Assembly (NCBI GenBank): GCA_035534615.1
Contig: DATLRO010000057.1
Location: 1-10,582, forward strand
Origin: JAGWRA01 sp035534615
Lineage (GTDB): Bacteria; Acidobacteriota; Vicinamibacteria; Vicinamibacterales; CAVVIG01
Direction of reading: 5' to 3'
DNA length: 10,582 nt
Shown: one piece after another, positions 1 to 5,620 of the stretch
How positions within the stretch are numbered: position 1 is the stretch's first letter
How the letters are laid out: each line of letters starts with the position of its first letter
Notes under the pieces: model-generated
Seen by the model: the letters and a program-made list of their open reading frames with translations, nothing else
What the model was told of the DNA's origin: nothing
Database searches by the model: none
Program-made: the position numbers and the translations under genes

Positions 1-612
1 CCGGCGCTTGCCGGGACGCACGGGTCGGTCCGCGGCGAATACGTCGAGGCGCGGACGGCGGAAGTCTTCACCGGCGGCTGCATCATGAGCAGTGAAGCCG
101 GCACCGCCGGCCGCGACGCGCTCGTGGCCTGGCGCGTGGACGAGGGGACGTACAACGGGGTGTCGCTCGGCGGCCTGACGGTGATGGCCGCACTTCACGG
201 TTCGGTCAACCTCGGCATCCACGAGCTCGGCGGCGAGACGGCGAAGGTGGAGAGCGTGCTCATGGTCGATGCGCGCGCCACCGGCGCCCAGCGCACGGCG
301 CTGGTCGCCATGGCCCGCGCGCTGTCGGGCGGCCTCCTCGGGCACGTGCTGAAAGTCGAGGCGATGCCGATCACCTTCACCCGCACCGCCCACCGGATCA
401 CGGTGACGACGGCCGATGCGAAGCTGGTCGTGGGCGAGCACCTCATGCACGATCCGAGCTGCGGCGCCATGCAGTGGTTCCATCCGCTCGTGGCCGTGTC
501 GAAGGCGACGCTCGGGATGACGGCCGAGAACAGCTATTCGGGCCACGCGTTCGATGCCACGTGGAGCGATCCGAACGTCCGGTCGTCGTTCTTCGGGACG
601 TTCGTGTACTGA
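1..612 (+). CDS. DUF1326 domain protein, 5' partial
   Basis: The frame is open from base 1, so the gene begins before the window; the ATG at 85 is internal. Reading from base 1, the first residues (PALAGTHGS) look like the end of a signal peptide with an ALA-G cleavage site, which would make the mature protein exported (inference). The motif EARTAEVFTGGC, at about residues 16-27, is the typical DUF1326 opening. It is followed by AWRVDEGTYNGVSLGGL, DARATGAQRTALVAMA, a second conserved Cys region (HDPSCGAMQWFHPL), and the usual C-terminal block ending in WSDPNVRSSFFGTF. About 203 residues are visible, close to the family's usual size of roughly 200. The family has no established biochemical function. 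In many members the first motif has an extra Cys (C-x-VYTGPC); here Ala stands there. The stop is TGA at 610-612, and 167 bp without a gene follow. Confidence 0.85.
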   Translation, partial: PALAGTHGSVRGEYVEARTAEVFTGGCIMSSEAGTAGRDALVAWRVDEGTYNGVSLGGLTVMAALHGSVNLGIHELGGETAKVESVLMVDARATGAQRTALVAMARALSGGLLGHVLKVEAMPITFTRTAHRITVTTADAKLVVGEHLMHDPSCGAMQWFHPLVAVSKATLGMTAENSYSGHAFDATWSDPNVRSSFFGTFVY

Positions 613-764
613 GCGACCGGGTGCGTGGCGGCCGTCACGGAGAGCGACGAGACAGGGCCGGCCGCCGCGCGGCTGCAGCCTCGGCGGATCGCCGCAGTCC
701 TGGTGAGGGCCGTCCGCCCCGCGCGTTCCGCAGGCGTCGGCTCATCAGCGGCGCCTCGTTTTTC

Positions 765-772
765 TGTACAAT
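765..772 (+). promoter_or_regulatory. Extended -10-like promoter, near-leaderless start
   Basis: TACAAT at 767-772 matches the sigma70 -10 consensus TATAAT at 5 of 6 positions and is preceded by a T-rich stretch and a TG at 765-766. I see no good -35 at 16-18 bp. A start site 7-8 bp downstream would fall at 779-780, exactly on the ATG of the next gene. No Shine-Dalgarno sequence is present (the bases before the ATG are CTCCCCC). The transcript would therefore be leaderless or nearly so. This is inferred from spacing only. Confidence 0.5.
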
Positions 773-779
773 CTCCCCC

Positions 780-1451
780 ATGATGCGTCCGTCCTGGATG
801 TTCGTCTGCGCCGCGCTCCTGACCACGACCGCCGCCGCGTCGGCCAGGGCGCCGGTCGTCACGCCGCAGCACGATCCGCCGCCGGTCGAACTGGCGGCGC
901 CGCTGCGGGCGCTGATCGCGCCCGGCGGACAGCAGGTCACGATCGGCAGCACCACGCTCGACTTCTGGTGGGTCGAGTCGCTGCCGCTGGCCGCGGGATC
1001 GAGCGGAGCGGTCGACTGGTCGCAGGTGCCCGAAGGATCCCTGGTCGGTGTGATGAAGACCGGGGCGTCGTTTCCGGATATTCGCGGGCACTCGTTCAAG
1101 GCGGGCGTGTACACGCTGCGATACGGCATTCAGCCTGCCGATGGCAACCACATGGGCGTGTCGCCGTACCCGGACTTCCTGCTGGTCGGACCGGCCGCGG
1201 ACGATACCGACCCGAAGCCGCTCGGGCATGACGCGACCATTCAGCTCTCGACGAAGGCGAGCGGCCTCGCGCACCCGGCCGTGCTGAGCCTCGATCCGCC
1301 GGTGGCGACGCAGGCGCTCGACGCCGTGGTTCAGCCCGAGCAGGGCATGAGCCTGACGTCGGTGATCTTCGCCGTCCCCGTCTCCCGCGGCGGTGTCGCC
1401 GCCGGCACGCTGCGCTTCGGCCTGGTGCTGGTCGGAATCATTCAGCCGTAG
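780..1451 (+). CDS. Secreted protein of unknown function
   Basis: A 223-residue protein. The frame is open much further upstream, but the ATG at 780 is chosen because a classical signal peptide follows directly: short basic start (MMRPS), hydrophobic core WMFVCAALLTTTAAA, and likely cleavage after SARA at about residue 24. It also lies right behind a -10-like box. The mature part opens with a proline-rich linker (HDPPP) and then holds a globular, probably beta-rich domain. Visible features are TTLDFWWVESLPL (58-70), PEGSLVGVM (84-92), the block FPDIRGHSFKAGVYTLRYG (98-116), HMGVSPYPDFLLV (124-136), and a beta-strand-like end, TLRFGLVLVGIIQ. I associate this pattern with small exported hypothetical proteins in Acidobacteriota, from memory. 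There is no recognisable catalytic motif and only one Cys, inside the signal peptide. Its role is unknown; an extracytoplasmic location is the only inference I would make. Confidence 0.8.
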   Translation: MMRPSWMFVCAALLTTTAAASARAPVVTPQHDPPPVELAAPLRALIAPGGQQVTIGSTTLDFWWVESLPLAAGSSGAVDWSQVPEGSLVGVMKTGASFPDIRGHSFKAGVYTLRYGIQPADGNHMGVSPYPDFLLVGPAADDTDPKPLGHDATIQLSTKASGLAHPAVLSLDPPVATQALDAVVQPEQGMSLTSVIFAVPVSRGGVAAGTLRFGLVLVGIIQP

Positions 1452-1455
1452 GGGA

Positions 1456-1518
1456 TACTGAGCAATGAAGAGCGAGGAATGAGGGATGAGGAATGAGGGA
1501 TGAGGAATGAGCGATGAG
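1456..1518 (+). repeat. Tandem 7-bp repeat array (nine heptads)
   Basis: Nine consecutive 7-bp units start 5 bp after the preceding stop codon. Read on the plus strand the units have the form NNNTGAG, with GAATGAG and GGATGAG alternating in the middle (1477-1511); the outer units are more diverged (TACTGAG, CAATGAA, GAGCGAG, CGATGAG). On the minus strand they read CTCATTC, CTCATCC and so on. The same CTCRNNN heptad pattern returns at 2337-2366 and 9752-9779. Every intact unit carries a TGA and 7 is not a multiple of 3, so the array closes all three plus-strand frames. It resembles the heptameric satellite repeats known from some bacterial genomes; its function is unknown. Confidence 0.8.
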
Positions 1519-1530
1519 CGTCGGCGCCCG

Positions 1531-1572
1531 AACACCGCGCCCCGAGCACTGAACACCGCGCCCCGAGCACTG
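1531..1572 (+). repeat. Two perfect 21-bp direct repeats
   Basis: Two identical 21-bp units, 1531-1551 and 1552-1572, lie directly head to tail. Each begins AACACCGCG and ends CCCGAGCACTG. The second copy ends 5 bp before the ATG of the SDR gene. The 11-bp core CCCGAGCACTG (1541-1551, 1562-1572) occurs in inverted orientation, again twice, on the other side of that gene (2339-2349, 2354-2364). With the adjacent heptad array, repeats fill nearly the whole upstream region of the SDR gene, leaving no room for a conventional promoter outside them. Confidence 0.85.
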
Positions 1573-1577
1573 AGAGC

Positions 1578-2318
1578 ATGCAGATTGAGAATCACGTCGT
1601 TCTGATTACCGGTGGCCGGCGCATCGGCGCGGTCGTGGCGACCGAGCTGGCGGCCCGTGGTGCCGATGTCGCGCTCGGTTACGGCCGGTCGCAGGCCGAG
1701 GCGGAGCAGACGATGGGCGCCGTGCGGGCGAAGGGGCGTCGCGCGACCGCGGCCCAGGCGGATGTCACGAAGTCGGCCGACTGCGACGCGCTCGTCGCGC
1801 ACGTGATCGCCGAGCTCGGGCGGCTCGACATCCTGATCAACATGGCGTCCGTGTACCGCCAGCGACCGTTCGACGACTTGACCGAGCAGGACTGGGATGC
1901 CGACCTTGCGGTCGACCTGAAGGCGGCGTTCCTGTGCGCGCGCGCCGCCGTGCCTCGCATGCGCGAGGTCGGCGGCGGGCGCATCATCAATTTCGCCGAC
2001 TGGGTGGCGGCGAGCGGCCGGCCGCGCTACCCCGGCTATCTGCCGTATTACGTCGCGAAGAAGGGGGTCATCGCCCTGACCGAAGCGCTCGCGCTCGAAC
2101 TGGCGCCGGACCGGATTCTGGTGAACGCCATCGCACCCGGCCCGATTGTCGCGCCGCCCGGCACGACGGACGAGGAAATGAAGTCGGTCGAAAAGGCGAC
2201 GCCGCTCGGCCGCTGGGGTGGGGAGCTCGAGATCGCGAAGGCGGTGGTCGCCCTGGTCGAGACCGACTTCATCACCGGCGAGACCATTCGAGTGGACGGC
2301 GGCCGGCACGTCCGGTAG
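1578..2318 (+). CDS. Short-chain dehydrogenase, pteridine-reductase-like
   Basis: A 246-residue single-domain Rossmann oxidoreductase, full length for a classical SDR. The nucleotide-binding loop is TGGRRIG (11-17), one residue shorter than the usual TGGARRIG of the PTR1/FolM group. Y35-G-R37-S38 matches the Tyr-x-Arg-Ser that grips the NADPH phosphate in PTR1, so NADPH is the likely cofactor. NMAS (88-91) replaces NNAS. The active site reads NFAD (138-141) and then Y157-x3-K161. As in PTR1 and FolM, an Asp stands where most SDRs have the catalytic Ser, and the Asp-to-Tyr distance is about three residues longer than in those proteins. APGPI (186-190) and FITGETIRVDGG (231-242) are standard C-terminal motifs. 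Reduction of a pterin, folate or small ketone is possible; the substrate cannot be read from sequence. The ATG sits the usual seven residues before the first strand but lacks a clear ribosome binding site, since the DNA before it is repeat. Confidence 0.88.
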   Translation: MQIENHVVLITGGRRIGAVVATELAARGADVALGYGRSQAEAEQTMGAVRAKGRRATAAQADVTKSADCDALVAHVIAELGRLDILINMASVYRQRPFDDLTEQDWDADLAVDLKAAFLCARAAVPRMREVGGGRIINFADWVAASGRPRYPGYLPYYVAKKGVIALTEALALELAPDRILVNAIAPGPIVAPPGTTDEEMKSVEKATPLGRWGGELEIAKAVVALVETDFITGETIRVDGGRHVR

Positions 2319-2336
2319 CGACGCCGTGGCGCGGCG

Positions 2337-2366
2337 CTCAGTGCTCGGGTACTCAGTGCTCGGGCG
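2337..2366 (+). repeat. Two 15-bp direct repeats of CTCRNNN heptads
   Basis: Two 15-bp units, 2337-2351 and 2352-2366, share the first 13 bases (CTCAGTGCTCGGG) and differ in the last two. Each is two heptads (CTCAGTG, CTCGGGN) plus one base. The 11-bp core CAGTGCTCGGG is the exact reverse complement of the core in the 1531-1572 repeats, so the SDR gene is bracketed by inverted copies. The array fills most of the 70-bp gap between the convergent stops of the SDR gene (2318) and the M28-like gene (2389). Confidence 0.8.
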
Positions 2367-2388
2367 CTCCGCGGGAAGCGAAGACCTC

Positions 2389-4164
2389 TCAGGTCAGCTC
2401 CCGCCGGGCCGCGCGCAGCATGGCGCTGATCTTGTTGCGCTCCCGCAAGACGGCGGTCTTCAGGAAGGGGCGCATGGCCGGCGGCGCCGAGGCGATTCGT
2501 GCGGCTGCCTCGAGCCGTGGCACCGGCGGCAGCTTCACCGCCGGGTCATGGTCGAATCGCTCCCCCCGCGCGTAGTTCAACGGGACGAGAATGCGGGCGA
2601 GCCGCCGCATCGTCGCGTTGAGGCGGCGGCGTTCGGTCCGATCGCCTGCCGCGGCGCGTGCCGCCGCCTGGCCCTGCCACGCCAGGACGAGTGCCTCGAT
2701 CTGCTCCAGGTCGCGAACGAGCGGTGAGAGATCGATGTCACCGCCGGCCGCGGCATCGTAGCCCCTGATGGCCGAGGCGATCTCGGCGACGGTCGCGCTG
2801 TAGTCGAACGGGTACAGCGGCGCGTTCACGACACGCAGGATCGTCGTCAGATAGACGGCGAGGTCGCGTCGCAGGACGTTCAGATCGACGACGCCAGAGC
2901 CGTCGTGCGGCGTGTGCCACGCCGGATTGCCGCCGCAGCCGCCGACCGTGTAGTACCCGCGCCGCTCGCGCTCGGCGATCGGGATGTTCGACAGCAGCAT
3001 GTAGAAGCCGGTCGGCCCGATCTGGTTGAACGAATAGTCGCCGGCGCGCAGCGGCCGCAGCCCCCTGGCCGGCTCGCCGACGGCATCGCGAATGGCGCCG
3101 GTGCAGAGATCGGCCGCCTCCGCCATCCACATCACTTCCTCGTACGCGGTCGCATCCGCACAGCCGGGCGAGTCGATATTGAGGTGCGCGATGCACCACT
3201 CGTCGAGCTCGTCGGCGAATCGGTCCGCGTACCAGGTCGATCCGGCGTATCGGCCCGTGGAGTGCCCCGGCCACCACGCCACGCGGACGGTGCGCTTCAG
3301 ACGGCCCCGGAGATGCTGCAGGACGCGCGCAATCTCGAGGAGCGCCGCGTCGCCAATCGCGTTGTCCCCGATGCCGACGTACCACGAGTCGTAATGACCG
3401 TGGACCAGCAGGAACTCGTCCGGGTCCTCCGTGCCGGGGATCTCGGCGACCGGGACGAGGCACGGCGCCCAGCCCTCCCGCAGCCACGTTCGAATGGAGA
3501 CTCGCGTCGGACCGGCGTCCGCCAGCGCCGCCAGCCGTTCGCCGTCGGGCCGGCCGATGCAGACGACCGGCGTCTTCGGCTTGCTGGCGAGCGACTCGTG
3601 CGTCGGCGCTCCCCAGATCGGCGTGCAGATGCCCTCGTGGATCTGCGCCGCCGGGTGCATGTAGATCTGCGCCAGGGCACCGCGCCGTTCGAACGCCTGA
3701 ACCGTCCCCGGCATCGAGTAGCCCTCGGTCAGGACGATCCGGCCGGCGACCGGATCGCTGGCCGCGTGCGCCGCGGCGGCTGCGGGCGTGTCGAACAGCC
3801 CGGCCATCCCGTCGGCAAACCGCGACGGGACGTAGCAGATCTCGCCGGCCACGGAAGCGCCGCCCGTCGACAGCGCGAACGCCGGCGGCCGCGATTCGAT
3901 CGGCACGCCGTCCCGGCCCAGCAGATGCAGTTCCGACCGTTCCGGGACGCTGAGAAAGAGGTCCGGGGCGTGCACCGTGACCGGCACGCCCAGCGCCTCC
4001 AGCCGCTCGGCGATGTAGCGGCCGGCCAGATGTTCGTCAGGCGTGCCGGAGTCGCGGTTCAGTGTCGCGAACCGCTCCAGCAGAGCGGCCGCGTCGTCCG
4101 TGGCGATCAGCGCACGGGCCTCGCGTTCCAGCGCCTCGTCTGCAGCGTCATCGTCATGGGCCAT
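2389..4164 (-). CDS. M28-family peptidase homologue with PA-like insert
   Basis: A 591-residue protein, cytoplasmic by its start (MAHDDDAADE, no signal peptide). The frame continues upstream, but the ATG at 4164 has a GGGGA ribosome binding site 8 bp ahead and a promoter-like pair behind it. Layout: N-terminal helices (1-65), a PA-like region (about 100-230), the M28 metal-binding core (about 250-445), and a helical tail (455-591) recalling the C-terminal domains of glutamate carboxypeptidase II relatives. Zinc ligands of the M28 fold are visible: H257 and D259 in HGHYDS, D268 in GIGDNAIGD, D331 in HLNIDSPG, and H417 in PAWHTPHD. The usual Glu-Glu pair (general base plus ligand) after the WW/FW strand is missing: the sequence is WWPGHSTGRYAGSTWY (297-312), with His-Ser in its place. 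I recall similar GHS variants in other bacterial M28 proteins, so this may be a subfamily trait. Peptidase activity is therefore uncertain; substrate unknown. Confidence 0.85.
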   Translation of the reverse strand: MAHDDDAADEALEREARALIATDDAAALLERFATLNRDSGTPDEHLAGRYIAERLEALGVPVTVHAPDLFLSVPERSELHLLGRDGVPIESRPPAFALSTGGASVAGEICYVPSRFADGMAGLFDTPAAAAAHAASDPVAGRIVLTEGYSMPGTVQAFERRGALAQIYMHPAAQIHEGICTPIWGAPTHESLASKPKTPVVCIGRPDGERLAALADAGPTRVSIRTWLREGWAPCLVPVAEIPGTEDPDEFLLVHGHYDSWYVGIGDNAIGDAALLEIARVLQHLRGRLKRTVRVAWWPGHSTGRYAGSTWYADRFADELDEWCIAHLNIDSPGCADATAYEEVMWMAEAADLCTGAIRDAVGEPARGLRPLRAGDYSFNQIGPTGFYMLLSNIPIAERERRGYYTVGGCGGNPAWHTPHDGSGVVDLNVLRRDLAVYLTTILRVVNAPLYPFDYSATVAEIASAIRGYDAAAGGDIDLSPLVRDLEQIEALVLAWQGQAAARAAAGDRTERRRLNATMRRLARILVPLNYARGERFDHDPAVKLPPVPRLEAAARIASAPPAMRPFLKTAVLRERNKISAMLRAARRELT

Positions 4165-4218
4165 GAGATGAGTCCCCGGGAATGGGTGAATGCGCCGGTC
4201 GGGTTGTTCGACGGGCGC

Positions 4219-4248
4219 AGTATATGCCTGCGGTTGCCGGTCTGCCAG
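4219..4248 (-). promoter_or_regulatory. Putative sigma70 promoter of the M28-like gene
   Basis: On the minus strand, TATACT (4224 to 4219) matches the -10 consensus at 5 of 6 positions. CTGGCA (4248 to 4243) matches the -35 at 4 of 6, with an 18-bp spacer. Transcription would start near 4212, giving a leader of about 48 nt before the ATG at 4164. This also argues against a translation start further upstream. Prediction by eye only. Confidence 0.45.
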
Positions 4249-4318
4249 TCGGCGCCCCCGGGCCGGCGCGTCGCAGGTCGGCTGAGATCGACCGGATGAT
4301 GTTTGCGGGAATGCCGGC

Positions 4319-4423
4319 ATGACTCCGGCCGTGCGGGTGGCTGCCGCGACCGGCGTGAAGGCGGCCCACCTCGCCGACCCGCCAGTTGCGGAGCACACCA
4401 CCGGGTATGTCGTCGGCGGAATC
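4319..4423 (+). pseudogene. ybaK: ybaK (Cys-tRNA(Pro) deacylase) remnant
   Basis: Between the two leftward genes, a plus-strand frame from ATG 4319 encodes about 35 residues. GVKAAHLADP and then PVAEHTTGYVVGGIS match the second half of the YbaK/EbsC family, which edits mischarged Cys-tRNA(Pro). From memory, E. coli YbaK reads GAKKVEMADP followed by MVAQRSTGYLVGGIS. The remnant also begins MTPAV, as E. coli YbaK does, which would imply an internal deletion of about 70 residues, including the region of the catalytic lysine; five residues could also match by chance. Similarity stops exactly at 4423, where a 44-bp repeat begins. The expected continuation (PLGQ, then the rest of the domain) is absent, because the antisense end of the aldo/keto reductase follows. 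I call it a dead gene, broken at the 3' side by the repeat or by a deletion ending there. The match rests on about 30 residues. Confidence 0.65.
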
Positions 4424-4511
4424 AGTGGCAGATTCTGCCTGTTCTGCGATTACCTAACCCGTCCCCAAGTGGCAGATTCTGCCCATTCTGCGGTTACTTA
4501 ACCCGTCCCCA
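4424..4511. repeat. 44-bp element in tandem, with internal palindrome
   Basis: Two adjacent 44-bp units (4424-4467, 4468-4511) differ at only four positions. Each begins AGTGGCAGATTCTGCC and ends TAACCCGTCCCCA. Near the start of each is a perfect hairpin, GGCAGA-T-TCTGCC (4427-4439 and 4471-4483). Read on the minus strand each unit opens with TGGGGACGGGTTA, a motif I recall as common in dispersed intergenic repeats of Acidobacteriota and deltaproteobacteria, some linked to Y1 (REP-associated) transposases. That link is recollection, not shown here. The left edge marks the end of the ybaK remnant. The right unit runs 18 bp into the aldo/keto reductase gene and supplies its last five codons and stop. 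Confidence 0.85.
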
Positions 4512-5525
4512 GGTGCCGGCGCCGGTCTGATTGATGGCCAGGGCAATCTCCTCGAGGTCCAGGCCCGACAGGGTGAGCGACGCCGCGGCGATCCAGCCGT
4601 CGACCTGCGCAGCCGATCGGGCCCCGACGATGGCGCCGGTGACACCGGGCCAGGCGAGCGTCCAGGCAATCGCCACCGCCCCGACGCTCGTCCGATGGCG
4701 CGCCGCGATCGGCCTCAACGCGTCAGCCAGCGCCAGGTTGCGGCGCAACCCGTCGCCGGTGAAATCGGGAACGCGCGACCGCCAGTCGTCCGCCGGCAGG
4801 CTGGCGGCCCGCTCCGCCGTGAAGGCGCCGCTCAGCAGCCCGGACTGCATCGGACTGTAGACGATGACGCCGGTGTCGTGCGCGTGGCACCACGGGAGGA
4901 TCGAGACGGCGGCGTCGCGGTGAATTGCCGAGAACGGCGGCTGCAGCGTGTCGACCTGCCCGACCCGCGCGGCCGCCTCGAGCTGCGCCGCATCGTGGTT
5001 CGACAGCCCGACCGCTCGCACCTTGCCTGCCTTCTTCAGGTCCAGCAGCGCCTGCCAGTACTCCTCGATCGGCGTGCCGTCCTCGGCCGGCCAGTGCATC
5101 TGATACAGGTCGATCCGCTCGACGTTCAGCCGCCGCAGCGACGCGTCCAGCTCGCGCCGGATGCTCGCCGGATTGCCGATGCGCCGCGGCGGCGCCTGAC
5201 GATCGCGCTCGTCCCACACCAGGCCGCACTTGGTGAAGACATAAGGCCGGTCGGCCGCCGGGATATCGCGCAAGGCCCGCGCGACGATCTCCTCGGAGTG
5301 GCCGAGGCCGTACACGGCCGCCGTGTCGATCCAGTTCACACCGCGCGCGATGGCATGCCGGATCGCCTCCACGGAGGCGCCATCGTCCTGATGGCTCCAG
5401 GAAAAGGACCACCCGGCGCCGCCGATGGCCCACGCGCCGAAACCGACGCGGGTGATGTCCATGCCGGTTCGTCCGAACCGGACGGTCGGGAGGGTGGCAC
5501 GCGATGGGAGGGAAGGGTCCGTCAT
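4494..5525 (-). CDS. Aldo/keto reductase, IolS/YhdN-like
   Basis: A 343-residue cytoplasmic NADPH-dependent oxidoreductase with the (beta/alpha)8 AKR fold. The catalytic tetrad is complete: D67 and Y72 in IDTAAVYG, K99 in FTKCG, and H144 in YQMHWP. Cofactor-binding segments are GLSNH (173-177), YSPMQSGLLSG (223-233) and GARSAAQ (301-307). The N-terminal FGAWAIGG with a tryptophan-rich loop, and QMHWP rather than QxHxxD, place it nearest the AKR11 group (IolS, YhdN), as I remember it; the substrate is not deducible. The ATG at 5525 has a strong ribosome binding site (TGAGGTGA) 4 bp upstream. It is divergent from a LysR-type regulator gene with 118 bp between, so that regulator probably controls it. 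Oddity: the C-terminus after TGAGT is WGRVK, encoded wholly by the 44-bp repeat. Relatives usually end a few residues after a TGAG-like motif, so the repeat seems to have replaced the natural tail with little harm. Confidence 0.93.
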   Translation of the reverse strand: MTDPSLPSRATLPTVRFGRTGMDITRVGFGAWAIGGAGWSFSWSHQDDGASVEAIRHAIARGVNWIDTAAVYGLGHSEEIVARALRDIPAADRPYVFTKCGLVWDERDRQAPPRRIGNPASIRRELDASLRRLNVERIDLYQMHWPAEDGTPIEEYWQALLDLKKAGKVRAVGLSNHDAAQLEAAARVGQVDTLQPPFSAIHRDAAVSILPWCHAHDTGVIVYSPMQSGLLSGAFTAERAASLPADDWRSRVPDFTGDGLRRNLALADALRPIAARHRTSVGAVAIAWTLAWPGVTGAIVGARSAAQVDGWIAAASLTLSGLDLEEIALAINQTGAGTWGRVK

Positions 5526-5572
5526 GAGTCACCTCAGATAGCAGAAGGGCGGGCGAATTCCATGTTGATCTC

Positions 5573-5601
5573 AGCATCGATCGCCGACATGATTCGGTCA
5601 A
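5573..5601 (-). promoter_or_regulatory. Putative promoter of the aldo/keto reductase gene
   Basis: On the minus strand, TTGACC (5601 to 5596) matches the -35 consensus at 5 of 6 positions; 17 bp on, GATGCT (5578 to 5573) is a poor -10 (3 of 6). Start would be near 5566. The centre of the inverted repeat (5631) would then lie near -65, the usual LysR recognition position. A weak -10 with a regulator site upstream suits an activator-dependent promoter. An alternative pair is TTGGAG (5631 to 5626) with TATTCT (5609 to 5604), which would overlap the repeat itself. Confidence 0.35.
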
Positions 5602-5602
5602 A

Positions 5603-5608
5603 TAGAAT
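5603..5608 (+). promoter_or_regulatory. Possible -10 of the LysR-type regulator gene
   Basis: TAGAAT matches TATAAT at 5 of 6 positions, in an unusually AT-rich stretch for this window. No convincing -35 is seen at 16-18 bp. If used, transcription starts near 5615, and the inverted repeat at 5621-5641 lies just downstream of the start, which fits autorepression. Confidence 0.3.
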
Positions 5609-5620
5609 ATTGAGCTACTA

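Noticed and set aside
534..2309. Long minus-strand open frame of 591 codons across the SDR gene and its upstream neighbour
   Set aside because: It is antisense to two genes with clear domains or signal peptide, is Arg-rich and low in complexity, and runs through the heptad array (seen as repeated LIPHPSF-like peptides). A typical GC-rich shadow frame.
2383..2395. GACCT-CTC-AGGTC hairpin at the stop of the M28-like gene as a terminator
   Set aside because: Only a 5-bp stem, it overlaps the coding end, and no T-tract follows on either strand.
2905..4299. Plus-strand open frame of 464 codons
   Set aside because: Antisense shadow of the M28-like gene, which has recognisable metal ligands and a plausible promoter.
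4311..4320. Perfect 10-bp palindrome ATGCC-GGCAT upstream of the ybaK remnant
   Set aside because: Short GC-rich palindromes are expected by chance in this base composition, and no second site or conserved spacing supports it.
4165..4401. Longer N-terminus of the M28-like protein up to 4401
   Set aside because: It would run antisense through the ybaK remnant and across the predicted promoter, and its sequence resembles no M28 extension; the ATG at 4164 has a ribosome binding site.
4424..4511. CRISPR-like repeat
   Set aside because: The two 44-bp units abut without spacers, differ internally, and no cas gene is near.
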